DNA of 64,000 bases from Pseudomonas sp. Gutcm_11s (GTDB lineage Bacteria > Pseudomonadota > Gammaproteobacteria > Pseudomonadales > Pseudomonadaceae): NCBI RefSeq assembly GCF_028649395.1, contig NZ_JAQSUW010000012.1, positions 1 to 64,000 on the forward strand. Reading direction: 5' to 3'. Made by a program: the position numbers and the translations under genes. Positions 20,804 through 30,279 of this stretch are shown here, piece by piece (position 1 is the first letter of the stretch; every line of letters begins with the position of its first letter). The notes beneath the pieces were generated by a model, which saw only the letters and a list, made by a program, of their open reading frames with translations, did not search any database and was not told where the DNA came from.

Positions 20804-20929
20804 GATGCTGTTCCTGTGCGGTGGCGGAATGGGGATAGCTTACTCCGCGCGGCGGGCGGTTGAAGCCATGGGATAGACGCGAGTCGTGAGGCTGGATTAC
20901 AGCGCTGGCCTGCCGTTGGTCGGCTGGGC

Positions 20930-23623
20930 TCAGGCGCCGCGGCAGGGATAGCGGCGCAGGCTGTCCACCAGGTCGCGGCTGGGAATCGGTCGGTCGAACA
21001 GGTAGCCCTGGCCGACGTCGCACTGCTGGCGGCGCAGGAAGCCGAGCTGGGCGGCGGTCTCGATGCCCTCGGCGACCACCTTGAGCTTGAGGTTGTGGGC
21101 CATGGCGATCACCGCCGAGGTGATCTCCATGTCGTCCTGGTTTTCCGGGATGTCCTTGATGAAGCTGCGGTCGATCTTGATCACGTCGATCGGGAACTTC
21201 TTCAGGTAGCTCAGCGACGAGTAGCCGGTGCCGAAGTCGTCCATCGCCAGGGTCAGGCCCAGGGCCTTGAGGCGCGCCACCTGCTGGCGGGTGGCGTCGT
21301 TGCCCTCCAGCAGCAGGCTTTCGGTCAGTTCCACCTCCAGCAGGTGGGCGGGCAGGCCTTCCTCTTCGAGGATCGCGGCGATCGAGCCGACCAGGTCGGG
21401 GTCGGTGAACTGCTTGGCCGACAGGTTGATCGCCACCTGTACCTGGCCCAGGCCGAGCGCCGCCAGCTCCAGGCTGGCGCGGCAGGCCTGTCGCACCACC
21501 CACTTGCCGATGGGGATGATCAGGCCGGTGTCTTCAGCCACGCTGATGAACTGCTCCGGGCTGATCATGCCCTTGTCCGGATGCTGCCAGCGCAGCAGTG
21601 CCTCGAGGCCGACCAACTGGCCGGTCTTCAGGCACAGCTTGGGCTGGTAGTAGACCTCCAGCTCGTTCTGGGTCAGGGCGCGGCGCAGGTTGTTCTCGAC
21701 GAACAGCTTGTAGCTGGCCTCGGCGTTGAGTGCCTCGGTGAATACCTGCACCTGGTGTTTGCCGTTGGCCTTGGCCTTGTGCAGGGCCAGGCCGGCGTGC
21801 TTCATCAGCAGGTGCGGGTCGTCGCCATGGGTCGGCGCGCAGGCCAGGCCGACTGAGCCGGTGACGCTGATCAGCTGGTTGTCGACGAACAGCGGCTTGT
21901 CCAGGGTCGCCAGCAGTTCCTGGGCGCGCTGCAGGGCGGCGTCCTGGTCGGCGCCATCCAGCAGTACGGCGAACTCGTTGCTGGCGAAGCGCGCCAGGCT
22001 GGTGTTCTTGCCCAGGCTGTTGCGCAGGCGCCGGGCCAGGTTGGCCAGCAGCTTGTCGCCGGTCTGGTGGCCGAGGCTGTCGTTGATCCGCTTGAAGTTG
22101 TCGATGTCCACCAGCAGCAGGCCGAAGGCCTGGCCGTCGGCGCGGGCGAAGCGCTCTTCCAGGCAGCGGATGAAGTGCGGGCGGTTGCCCAGGCCGGTGA
22201 GGTTGTCGCTGTAGGCCAGGCGCTCGATGCGCTGCTGGGCCAGCTTGCTCTCGGTGATGTCTTCGTAGATGCCGATGTAGTGGGTCAGCTCGCCGTCGTC
22301 GTTGTAGACCTTGGAAATCGACAGCTGGCCCCAGTAGGGCTCGAGGTTCTTGCGCCGGCTGCGGAACTCGCCCTGCCAGCTGTTGCGCTCGGCCAGCCCG
22401 GATTGCGGGTCGAACAGCAGGTCGCCGAGGTTCTCCAGCGCCGGCAGCTGGGAGATGCGCCGGCCCTGCACTTCCTCGGCGCCGTACTGGGTGATCGAGG
22501 TGAAGCTCGGGTTGACGTACTGCACCAGGCCGTCGCGGTCGAACAGCAGGAAGGCGCTGACGCTCTGCTCCACGGCGCGCTGGAACAGGAACAGCGCGCT
22601 GGTGGCGTCGCGCCGCTGCTGGTTGCTCATGACCTGGGCGAACTGGTCGGCCAGCTCGCCGGCGAAGGCGATTTCGTCGGCCTGCCAGGTGCGTGACGGG
22701 CCGATGTGTTCCAGGCACAGCACGCCGACCACTTCGCCGCCGAGGCGGATGGTGGCGTCGAGCATGGCGCTGATGCCCAGCGGCTTGAGGTAGCCGCGCG
22801 CCAGTTCGTTGGTGCGCGGGTCGCGCTGGGCGTTGTGCGCGTCGATGGCGCGGCCGCTGTGCAGCGCCTCCAGGTAGCGCGGGAACAGGCTGGCGTCGAT
22901 GGTCGTCGGCAGTTCGTGGCGGTCGATGTCGCGGCGGTACAGGGCCACCGGTTCGAGCTGGTCGCCGATCAGGTGCCAGATGCTGGCGCGCGCCACGTCG
23001 TAGGTCTCGCAGGCGGCCTGGGTGATCAGCTCGGCGGCTTCCTTGAGCGGGTCCAGCGCGCTGTAGCGATGGCGCGCCAGGCGCACGATCAGGCTCTGCT
23101 GGGCGCGCGAGCGGATCAGGTGCTGCAGGTGCTCTTCCTGGGAATGCTGGTACAGCTCCAGGGAGGTCTGCAGCTTCTGGTTCTGCTCTTCGAGCTCCTG
23201 CTGGCGCTGCTCGGCCAGGTTCTCGCCGGCCTCGACGGTGACCAGCAGGTAGCCGCGCAGCAGGAAGCGCCCGCGTTGCTGGAAGTTCTCGCCCACCTCC
23301 AGCAGGTGCAGGGCGCCGTTGGGCGTGTGCAGGCGATAGCGCACCGAGTAGTGCTGGGTGCTGGCCAGCTGTTGCTGGATCTCGTCGTGCAGGCGGTAGC
23401 GCGCCTCGGGTTCCATCAAACTGGCGTAGGGCGAATCGAGCAGGGCGCAGAGTTCGCCGGCGCTGATACCGAGCTGGCGTTCACAGGCGGGATCGAGGAA
23501 CAGCAGGGTCCAGCTGGGCTCGTTGATTCGTTCGAAGCGCAACATGCCCAGGCGTGACGGCACAGGCAACTGCGTCACAACCTCGACCGCCGAACGGCTG
23601 GCGGCATCGGGATGGCTTTTCAT
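20930..23623 (-). CDS. dipA: DipA-like c-di-GMP phosphodiesterase (PAS-GAF-PAS-GGDEF-EAL)
   Basis: The 897 residues match P. aeruginosa DipA (PA5017), a phosphodiesterase needed for biofilm dispersal and swarming. Order: N-terminal PAS (about 20-135), Gln/Glu-rich coiled coil (about 140-175), GAF (about 180-340, with RDPRTNELARGYLKPLGISA), PAS (about 350-465), GGDEF (about 470-635) and EAL (about 640-895). The cyclase signature reads ASNEF (in RFASNEFAVLL), so diguanylate cyclase activity is not expected. The EAL domain has LEALLRWQHPDKGMISP, AINLSAKQF, LEVELTES, DDFGTGYSSLSYLKKFPIDV and IKIDRSF, and looks active. The degenerate GGDEF may bind GTP as an activator. Confidence 0.93.
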   Translation of the reverse strand: MKSHPDAASRSAVEVVTQLPVPSRLGMLRFERINEPSWTLLFLDPACERQLGISAGELCALLDSPYASLMEPEARYRLHDEIQQQLASTQHYSVRYRLHTPNGALHLLEVGENFQQRGRFLLRGYLLVTVEAGENLAEQRQQELEEQNQKLQTSLELYQHSQEEHLQHLIRSRAQQSLIVRLARHRYSALDPLKEAAELITQAACETYDVARASIWHLIGDQLEPVALYRRDIDRHELPTTIDASLFPRYLEALHSGRAIDAHNAQRDPRTNELARGYLKPLGISAMLDATIRLGGEVVGVLCLEHIGPSRTWQADEIAFAGELADQFAQVMSNQQRRDATSALFLFQRAVEQSVSAFLLFDRDGLVQYVNPSFTSITQYGAEEVQGRRISQLPALENLGDLLFDPQSGLAERNSWQGEFRSRRKNLEPYWGQLSISKVYNDDGELTHYIGIYEDITESKLAQQRIERLAYSDNLTGLGNRPHFIRCLEERFARADGQAFGLLLVDIDNFKRINDSLGHQTGDKLLANLARRLRNSLGKNTSLARFASNEFAVLLDGADQDAALQRAQELLATLDKPLFVDNQLISVTGSVGLACAPTHGDDPHLLMKHAGLALHKAKANGKHQVQVFTEALNAEASYKLFVENNLRRALTQNELEVYYQPKLCLKTGQLVGLEALLRWQHPDKGMISPEQFISVAEDTGLIIPIGKWVVRQACRASLELAALGLGQVQVAINLSAKQFTDPDLVGSIAAILEEEGLPAHLLEVELTESLLLEGNDATRQQVARLKALGLTLAMDDFGTGYSSLSYLKKFPIDVIKIDRSFIKDIPENQDDMEITSAVIAMAHNLKLKVVAEGIETAAQLGFLRRQQCDVGQGYLFDRPIPSRDLVDSLRRYPCRGA

Positions 23624-23748
23624 CGAACGACTGGCTTCCTTATGCTGCCGCTTCAGGGCAGGCTTGGAGCCCGTTGGCGCTCCGGTTCATCGGTTAGCGA
23701 ACGGGTTCACAGGTTTGTTACATCAACCAAGTTCGGCAAGGGTGCATC

Positions 23749-24279
23749 ATGCGGCTGGGACTGACAAGAAGACTGAGCGGGTTATTGCTGATGCTGAGCC
23801 TGGGCGCGGGTGCCCCGGTACAGGCCAGCGAGGCCCAGCTGGGCGGGGAGGAGCAGGCACGCTATCTGGCCGAGCTCAAGCGACTGTATATGACCAAGGA
23901 CGAGCGCAAGGCGCTGCTGGCACACAGCAACGCGCTGCTCGACACCTTTGCGCTGCGCGCCGGCTACCAGCTGGGCAAGGCGCCAAAGCAGCGTAGCGAC
24001 CTGCGCTACCAGCTGAGTATCTCCGCCCCTGGCGAGCTGCTGGTGCGCCAGGAGACCCGCCAGGAGCAGAGCAACAACCTGGCGGTGAGCAACCAGCGCC
24101 TGTCGGTGTTTGGCCTCGATCCTTATATCCGCTACGAGTGTCCGACCAGCGGCATCACCTGCGTGCTGAGCAATCCGGCCGACGGCAGCCCGTGGATCAC
24201 CGTGCTGCGTGACCACCAGGGCGCGGCCGACCTGGCCAAGGCGATCAGCTTCCTGATCCGCAACCTGCAGAAGAACTGA
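23749..24279 (+). CDS. Exported protein of unknown function
   Basis: I do not recognise this 176-residue protein. It has a signal peptide (LSGLLLMLSLGAGAPVQASE, cleavage near residue 27) and no other membrane segment, so it should be periplasmic. The first half is helical and charged. The second half is strand-rich and contains two Cys seven residues apart (ECPTSGITCVLSN), a likely disulfide. The end (DLAKAISFLIRNLQKN) looks like a terminal amphipathic helix. It lies between dipA (divergent) and the MFS gene (convergent) and is followed by a strong terminator, so it is a single-gene unit. Confidence 0.75.
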   Translation: MRLGLTRRLSGLLLMLSLGAGAPVQASEAQLGGEEQARYLAELKRLYMTKDERKALLAHSNALLDTFALRAGYQLGKAPKQRSDLRYQLSISAPGELLVRQETRQEQSNNLAVSNQRLSVFGLDPYIRYECPTSGITCVLSNPADGSPWITVLRDHQGAADLAKAISFLIRNLQKN

Positions 24280-24295
24280 CCGTTCCGGTCATGCG

Positions 24296-24320
24296 AGAGC
24301 CCCGCTTCGGCGGGGCTCTT
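24296..24320. terminator. Bidirectional terminator
   Basis: AGAGCCCCGC-TTCG-GCGGGGCTCT has a perfect 10-bp stem and a stable TTCG loop, followed by TTCGTT. It lies between two convergent genes and probably serves mainly the plus-strand gene. Confidence 0.85.
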
Positions 24321-24345
24321 TCGTTGTGGCGGGGAAAAGTCGCGG

Positions 24346-25515
24346 TCAGCTGGCGGAAGAAGCCAGCGCCGCCGGGGCGCGCGACTTGCCCAGCCACACC
24401 AGGCCCAGGCCGCCGACCGCCAAGGCCGCGCCGACCCAGGGCACCGCGGCGTAGCCCAGCCCCTGGCTGATGGCCGCGCCACCCAGGGCTGCGCCCAGCG
24501 CATTGCCCAGGTTGAAAGCACCGACGTTGACCGACGAGGCCAGGCCCGGTGCCTGGGCCGCGGCCTGCATCACGCGCATCTGTACCGGCGGCACGATGCC
24601 AAAGGCGGCGGCGCCCCAGAGCACCAGGCCGATGGCGGCGCCGATTTGCGTGGTCATCAGCAGCGGCATGGCCAGCATGATCAGCGCCAGGGCGGCGAGC
24701 ATCAGCTTGGTCGCACCCTCCAGCGACCAGTCGGCCAGGCGCCCGCCCAGGCTGTTGCCGAGGGTGAAACCGACGCCGATCAGCACCAGGGCGAAGGCCA
24801 CGAAGCCCGGGCTGGCCTGGGTGATATCGGCCAGCACCGGCGCCACGTAGGTGTACAGGGCGAACATCGCACCGGCGCCCAGCACGGTGGTGCCCATCGC
24901 CAGCAGGACTTCGGGACGGGTCAGCACCTTCAGCTCGCGGCGCACGTCCGGGCGGGTGCCCGGCTCGCCCTTGGGCAGCGCCAGCCACAGCGCGGCGATG
25001 GTGACCAGGCCGAGCATGGCAGTGCCGCCGAAGGCCAGGCGCCAGCCGACCTGCTGGCCGATCCAGGTTGCCGCCGGCACGCCGCCGATGTTGGCCAGGG
25101 TCAGGCCCATGAACATGGTGGCGATCGCGCTGGCCTGCTTGTCGCGGGGCACCACGCTGGCCGCCACCACGGCGCCGATGCCGAAGAAGGCGCCGTGGTT
25201 GAGGCTGGTGATGAGGCGCGACAGCAGCAGGGTGGTGTAGCTCGGCGCGAGCGCCGACAGCAGGTTGCCAATGGTGAAGATGAGCATCAGCGCGATCAGC
25301 GCCGAGCGCTTGCCGAAGCGGCTGAACAGCAGAGTCATGATCGGCGCGCCGACCATCACGCCGATGGCGTAGGCGGAAATCAGCATGCCGGCGCCGGGAA
25401 TGTCCACCTGCACGCCGTCGGCGATCACGGGCAGCAGGCCCATGGGGGTGAACTCTGTGGTGCCGATGGCGAAGGCGCCAATGGCCAGGGCAAACAAAGC
25501 GGCTGAAGACTTCAC
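24346..25515 (-). CDS. MFS exporter, AraJ/YdhP-like (DHA1 family)
   Basis: A 12-segment major facilitator of 389 residues. The start (ALFALAIGAFAIGTTEFTPMG) is the hallmark of the AraJ/YdhP/PbuE-type DHA1 drug and metabolite exporters. The loop between segments 2 and 3 is LLFSRFGKRSALI, and segments 4-5 carry GAFFGIGAVVAASVVPRDKQ. Substrate cannot be inferred. It is a single gene, convergent with the exported unknown protein and upstream of the aceF terminator on the same strand. Confidence 0.9.
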   Translation of the reverse strand: MKSSAALFALAIGAFAIGTTEFTPMGLLPVIADGVQVDIPGAGMLISAYAIGVMVGAPIMTLLFSRFGKRSALIALMLIFTIGNLLSALAPSYTTLLLSRLITSLNHGAFFGIGAVVAASVVPRDKQASAIATMFMGLTLANIGGVPAATWIGQQVGWRLAFGGTAMLGLVTIAALWLALPKGEPGTRPDVRRELKVLTRPEVLLAMGTTVLGAGAMFALYTYVAPVLADITQASPGFVAFALVLIGVGFTLGNSLGGRLADWSLEGATKLMLAALALIMLAMPLLMTTQIGAAIGLVLWGAAAFGIVPPVQMRVMQAAAQAPGLASSVNVGAFNLGNALGAALGGAAISQGLGYAAVPWVGAALAVGGLGLVWLGKSRAPAALASSAS

Positions 25516-25654
25516 GGCGCCTCTCCTCTCATTAAGTGGAAGTGGTTGCGGTTTCTCGATGGCGCGCAGTGTGGCGGTTTGATCTTTGCCGATTAAGCCG
25601 TGGATCAGCCAAATACATTTGACTGGAAGTCAGTAATGCCAAACGCCCAGGCAT

Positions 25655-25681
25655 AAAAAAGCCCCGCCAGTTTGGCGGGGC
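25655..25681 (-). terminator. Rho-independent terminator of aceEF
   Basis: On the minus strand GCCCCGCC-AAACT-GGCGGGGC is followed directly by six T. It begins about 45 nt after the aceF stop. Confidence 0.92.
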
Positions 25682-25723
25682 CGAGGAGTGAGGCGTCGAT
25701 GCCTCAAAGCACAGCGTGATGCG

Positions 25724-27382
25724 TTACAGCAGCAGGGTGCGGATGTCTCCCAGCACGTCGCCCAGGCGCTTGGTGAAGCGCGCGGCGGCGGCGCCGTTGA
25801 TCACCCGGTGATCGTAGGACAGCGACAGCGGCAGCATCAGGCGCGGCTGGAAGGCCTTGCCGTCCCACACCGGCTGCATGGCGGCCTTGCTCACACCCAG
25901 GATCGCCACCTCAGGCGCATTGACGATCGGCGTGAAGCCGGTGCCGCCAATGTGGCCGAGGCTGGAGATGGTGAAGCAGGCGCCCTGCATTGCGTCCGGC
26001 GACAGCTTCTTGGTGCGCGCCTTCTCCGCCAGTTCGGCGGCCTCGGCGGCCAGTTGCAGCAGGCTCTTCTGGTCGACGTCGCGGATCACCGGGACCAGCA
26101 GGCCGTCCGGGGTGTCCACGGCGAAGCCGATGTGCACGTACTTCTTGCGGATGATCGCCTTGCCGCTCGGCGCCAGCGAACTGTTGAAGTCCGGCAGCTC
26201 CTTGAGCAGGTGGGCGCAGGCCTTGAGCAGCAGCGGCAGCACGGTCAGCTTGACGCCGGCCTTCTCCGCCACCGCCTTCTGCGCTACGCGGAAGGCTTCC
26301 AGCTCGGTGATGTCGGCGCTGTCGAACTGGGTCACGTGCGGCACGTTGAGCCAGCTGCGGTGCAGGTTGGCGGCGCCGACCTGCATCAGGCGGGTCATCG
26401 CCACTTCTTCCACTTCGCCGAACTTGCTGAAGTCCACTGCCGGGACCGGCGGGATGCCGGCACCGCCGGTGGCGCCGGCCGCCGGAGCGTTCTTGGCCTG
26501 TTGCAGCATGGCCTTGACGTAGTTCTGCACATCTTCCTTGAGGATGCGGCCTTTCGGGCCGGTGCCCGGCACGGCGGCCAGGTCGACGCCGAACTCGCGG
26601 GCGGTCATGCGCACGGCAGGGCCGGCGTGGACCTTGCTGCCGTCACGCACCGGCGCGGCAACTGCAGCGGCGGCGGCCGACAGCGCAGCGATGGCGCCGA
26701 CTTCGGCGGCTACCGCAGGCGCGGCGCCCGGCGGAGTGCTGTGTGTGGTCGCGGCGGCAGCCGGGGCCGGTGCAGCGGCAGGTGCCGGTGCTGCAGCGGG
26801 GGCTGCGCCGGCGACCTTGAGCTTGAGGATCAGGTCGCCGGTGCCCACTTCGGAGTCCAGCTTGACCACTACTTCTTCCACCACACCGGCGGCCGGTGCG
26901 GGGATCTCCATGCTGGCCTTGTCCGACTCCAGGGTGATCAACGATTGATCAGCCTCGATGGTGTCGCCGGCCTTGACCATGACCTCGATGACCTTGACCT
27001 TGCCGGTGGTACCGATGTCCGGCACATGCACGTCCTGCACGCTGGCAGCGGTCGGAGCCGCTGCGGGGGCGGCAGGCGCGGGAGCCGGCTCGGCGGCCTT
27101 GGGTGCCTCGGTCGCGGCCGGGGCAGCAGCAGGCTCGGCGGCCGGGGCAGCGCCCTCGACCTCCAGCTCCAGCAGTTCGTCGCCGGTCTTCAGCTTGTCG
27201 CCCAGCTTGACCTTCAGGCTCTTGATCACCCCGGCCTTGGGCGAGGGGATTTCCATGGAGGCCTTGTCCGACTCCAGGGTCAGCACGCTCTGCTCGGCCT
27301 CGATGCGATCACCGACCTTGACCAGCAGTTCGATCACTTCACCTTCGCCGCCGATATCGGGTACGCGTATCAACTCGCTCAC
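25724..27382 (-). CDS. aceF: Pyruvate dehydrogenase E2, dihydrolipoamide acetyltransferase
   Basis: This is the core subunit of the pyruvate dehydrogenase complex, transferring acetyl groups from lipoate to CoA. The 552 residues show two lipoyl domains, each with the LESDKASMEIP lipoylation site (Lys40 and a Lys near 156). They are joined by Ala/Pro/Thr-rich flexible linkers. An E3/E1-binding domain follows (about 250-285: RMTAREFGVDLAAVPGTGPK), then the catalytic domain ending with the active-site SYDHRVINGAAAARF. Two lipoyl domains agree with P. aeruginosa AceF (PA5016); E. coli has three. It begins 11 bp after aceE and is clearly co-transcribed. Confidence 0.97.
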   Translation of the reverse strand: MSELIRVPDIGGEGEVIELLVKVGDRIEAEQSVLTLESDKASMEIPSPKAGVIKSLKVKLGDKLKTGDELLELEVEGAAPAAEPAAAPAATEAPKAAEPAPAPAAPAAAPTAASVQDVHVPDIGTTGKVKVIEVMVKAGDTIEADQSLITLESDKASMEIPAPAAGVVEEVVVKLDSEVGTGDLILKLKVAGAAPAAAPAPAAAPAPAAAATTHSTPPGAAPAVAAEVGAIAALSAAAAAVAAPVRDGSKVHAGPAVRMTAREFGVDLAAVPGTGPKGRILKEDVQNYVKAMLQQAKNAPAAGATGGAGIPPVPAVDFSKFGEVEEVAMTRLMQVGAANLHRSWLNVPHVTQFDSADITELEAFRVAQKAVAEKAGVKLTVLPLLLKACAHLLKELPDFNSSLAPSGKAIIRKKYVHIGFAVDTPDGLLVPVIRDVDQKSLLQLAAEAAELAEKARTKKLSPDAMQGACFTISSLGHIGGTGFTPIVNAPEVAILGVSKAAMQPVWDGKAFQPRLMLPLSLSYDHRVINGAAAARFTKRLGDVLGDIRTLLL

Positions 27383-27393
27383 AGTGCGTCTCC

Positions 27394-30039
27394 TCAGCAG
27401 TCCAGGGGGTTGGTTTTTTCAGGGTCGATGCCGAACTTGGCGATGGCATCGGCCAGCACCTTGGCTTCGATCTCGCCACGGTCGACCAGCGCCTCCAGCG
27501 CAGCCAGGACCACCCAGTAGCGATCCACCTCGAAGAAGTGGCGCAGTTGCTTGCGGGTGTCGCTGCGGCCGAAGCCGTCGGTGCCAAGGACCTTGTATTC
27601 CTTGCTGGGCACCCACTGGCGCACCTGCTCTGCGAACAGCTTCATGTAGTCGGTCGAGGCCACTACCGGGCCCTTACGGCCGGTCAGGCATTCCTGGATG
27701 AACGCCTGCTTGGGCTTCTGCCCCGGGTGCAGGCGGTTCCAGCGCTCCACGGCCAGGCCGTCGCGGCGCAGTTCGTTGAAGCTGGTGACGCTCCACACGT
27801 CCGAGCCGATGTTGAACTCGTCGCGCAGGATCTTCGCCGCCTCGCGCACTTCGCGCAGGATGGTGCCGGAGCCCAGCAGCTGCACGTGGTGGGCAGCTTC
27901 CTTCTTGTCTTCCTCGAGCAGGTACATGCCCTTGATGATGCCGTCCTCGGTACCGGCCGGCAGGGCCGGCTGCTGGTAGGACTCGTTCATCACGGTGATG
28001 TAGTAGAAGACGTTCTGCTGCTGCTCGATCATCTCCTTGATGCCGTGGCGGATGATCACCGCCAGCTCGTAGCCGTAGGTTGGGTCGTAGGTGCGGCAGT
28101 TGGGGATGGTCGCGGCCATGATGTGGCTGTGGCCGTCCTCGTGCTGCAGGCCTTCGCCGTTCAGCGTGGTGCGGCCGGCGGTACCGCCGATCAGGAAGCC
28201 ACGGGCACGGCTGTCGCCGGCGGCCCAGGCCAGGTCGCCGATACGCTGGAAGCCGAACATCGAGTAGAAGATGTAGAACGGCAGCATCGGCTGGTTGTGC
28301 GTGGAGTACGAGGTACCGGCGGCGATCCAGCTGGACATGGCGCCGGCTTCGTTGATGCCTTCCTCGAGGATCTGGCCCTTCTTGTCCTCGCGGTAGAACA
28401 TCACCTGGTCCTTATCCACCGGCTCGTAGAGCTGGCCGACCGAGGAGTAGATGCCGAGCTGGCGGAACATGCCTTCCATGCCGAAGGTACGCGCCTCGTC
28501 CGGCACGATGGGCACGATGCGCGCGCCCAGGTCCTTGTCCTTGACCAGCTGCGAGAGGATGCGCACGAAGGCCATGGTGGTGGAGATGTCGCGGTCGCCG
28601 GTGCCGTCGAGGATGGCCTTGAGGGTCTCCAGCGGCGGGGTCGGGATGCTGAAGCTCTGTGCGCGGCGCTGCGGCACGAAGCCACCGAGGGCGGCGCGGC
28701 GCTCGTGCAGGTACTTGTGCTCCGGGCTGCCTGGCTCTGCAGTGACGAAGGGCAGGTTCTCCAGCTCGTCGTCCTTGACCGGGATGTCGAAGCGGTCGCG
28801 GAATTTCTTCAGGCTGTCGATATCGACTTTCTTGGTGTTGTGCGCGGTGTTCTTCGCCTCGCCAGCACCGGTGCCGTAGCCCTTGATGGTCTTGGCCAGG
28901 ACCACGGTCGGCTGGCCCTTGTGGTTCACCGCCTGGTGGTAGGCCGCGTACATCTTGTACGGGTCGTGGCCACCGCGGTTGAGGTTCCAGATTTCCTGGT
29001 CGGAGAGGTCCTTGACCATCTCCTTCAGCTCGGGGCTGTTGAAGAAGTGCTCACGCACGTAGGCCCCGTCCTTGGCCTTGTAGTTCTGGTACTCGCCGTC
29101 GATGACCTCGTCCATGCGGCGCTGCAGCAGGCCGTCGGTGTCCTTGGCCAGCAGCGGGTCCCAGAAGCGGCCCCAGACCACCTTGTTGACGTTCCACTCG
29201 GCGCCACGGAACACGCCTTCGAGTTCCTGGATGATCTTGCCGTTGCCGCGCACCGGGCCGTCCAGGCGCTGCAGGTTGCAGTTGATCACGAAGATCAGGT
29301 TGTCCAGCTTCTCGCGGCCGGCCAGGGAGATGGCGCCCAGGGATTCCGGCTCGTCGCACTCGCCGTCGCCCATGAAGCACCAGACCTTCTGCTTGCCGGC
29401 GGGGATGTAGCCGCGGCTTTCCAGGTACTTCATGAAGCGCGCCTGGTAGATCGCCTGAATCGGGCCCAGACCCATGGACACGGTGGGGAACTGCCAGAAG
29501 TCCGGCATCAGCCACGGGTGCGGGTAGGACGACAGGCCCTTGCCGTCGACTTCGCGGCGGAAGTTGTTCATCTGGTCTTCGCTGATGCGACCTTCGAGGA
29601 AGGCGCGGGCGTAGATGCCGGGCGAGGCATGGCCCTGATAGAACACCAGGTCGCCGCCGTGTTCTTCGGTCGGGGCCTGGAAGAAGTAGTTGAAGCCGAT
29701 GTCGTACAGGGTCGCCGAGGAGGCGAAGCTGGAGATGTGACCGCCCAGGTCCGGGTCCTGCAGGTTGGTGCGCATCACCATGGCCAGGGCGTTCCAGCGC
29801 ACCAGCGAGCGGATACGGCGCTCCATGAACAGGTCGCCCGGCATGCGAGCCTCGTGGCCGACCGGAATGCTGTTGCGATAAGGCGTGGTGATCGCATACG
29901 GCAGCTGGGTGCCGCTGCGGGTCGCCAGTTCGCCCATGCGAGTCAGCAGGTAGTGGGCGCGGTCTTCACCTTCTTTGTCGAGAACGGATTCGAGGGCTTC
30001 CAGCCACTCCTGGGTTTCGACGGGATCGAGGTCTTGCAT
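27394..30039 (-). CDS. aceE: Pyruvate dehydrogenase E1 component (homodimeric)
   Basis: A thiamine-diphosphate enzyme that decarboxylates pyruvate and acetylates the E2 lipoyl groups. The 881 residues match the homodimeric AceE family (PA5015). The ThDP motif GDGECDEPES...NCNLQRLDG is present, along with the family blocks HNQPMLPFYIFYSMFG and GEGLQHEDGHSHIMA. The start MQDLDPVETQEWLEALE is preceded by GGAG at 6 bases. The frame stays open upstream to 30195 but that part has no family similarity. It leads an aceE-aceF operon, and the region upstream carries two palindromic operators shared with glnE. Confidence 0.97.
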   Translation of the reverse strand: MQDLDPVETQEWLEALESVLDKEGEDRAHYLLTRMGELATRSGTQLPYAITTPYRNSIPVGHEARMPGDLFMERRIRSLVRWNALAMVMRTNLQDPDLGGHISSFASSATLYDIGFNYFFQAPTEEHGGDLVFYQGHASPGIYARAFLEGRISEDQMNNFRREVDGKGLSSYPHPWLMPDFWQFPTVSMGLGPIQAIYQARFMKYLESRGYIPAGKQKVWCFMGDGECDEPESLGAISLAGREKLDNLIFVINCNLQRLDGPVRGNGKIIQELEGVFRGAEWNVNKVVWGRFWDPLLAKDTDGLLQRRMDEVIDGEYQNYKAKDGAYVREHFFNSPELKEMVKDLSDQEIWNLNRGGHDPYKMYAAYHQAVNHKGQPTVVLAKTIKGYGTGAGEAKNTAHNTKKVDIDSLKKFRDRFDIPVKDDELENLPFVTAEPGSPEHKYLHERRAALGGFVPQRRAQSFSIPTPPLETLKAILDGTGDRDISTTMAFVRILSQLVKDKDLGARIVPIVPDEARTFGMEGMFRQLGIYSSVGQLYEPVDKDQVMFYREDKKGQILEEGINEAGAMSSWIAAGTSYSTHNQPMLPFYIFYSMFGFQRIGDLAWAAGDSRARGFLIGGTAGRTTLNGEGLQHEDGHSHIMAATIPNCRTYDPTYGYELAVIIRHGIKEMIEQQQNVFYYITVMNESYQQPALPAGTEDGIIKGMYLLEEDKKEAAHHVQLLGSGTILREVREAAKILRDEFNIGSDVWSVTSFNELRRDGLAVERWNRLHPGQKPKQAFIQECLTGRKGPVVASTDYMKLFAEQVRQWVPSKEYKVLGTDGFGRSDTRKQLRHFFEVDRYWVVLAALEALVDRGEIEAKVLADAIAKFGIDPEKTNPLDC

Positions 30040-30148
30040 GGCTTGCTCCATGGCGGAAAGGCTTCCAGAATCAGAGGCCTGGGCTCGTGCACGCGTTTTG
30101 GGCGGGCTACGTGAAGTCGTGGTCGACCAATATGTTCGTGGTCGCTTT

Positions 30149-30163
30149 TGTAGTTTTACTACA
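30149..30163. promoter_or_regulatory. Palindromic operator proximal to aceE
   Basis: TGTAGTTTTACTACA has 6-bp arms TGTAGT / ACTACA around 3 bases, in an AT-rich island of the 240-bp aceE-glnE region. The form resembles GntR/FadR-subfamily operators such as those of PdhR-like regulators; the regulator is not encoded in this window. Confidence 0.65.
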
Positions 30164-30200
30164 TTTCGATGGCGTCTGTGGAGTCCAGGGCACAATCTTT

Positions 30201-30215
30201 AGTAGTAAAACTACA
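30201..30215. promoter_or_regulatory. Second matching operator, proximal to glnE
   Basis: AGTAGTAAAACTACA is the reverse complement of the first site except for one terminal base. It lies 52 bp away centre to centre (about five helical turns) and 65 bp before the glnE ATG. Confidence 0.6.
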
Positions 30216-30279
30216 ATTTTCGGCGAGGGCAGGGGCGCCTTAGGAGCTAGGGCGAGCCGCCCGTCCCCAAGGATAGACC

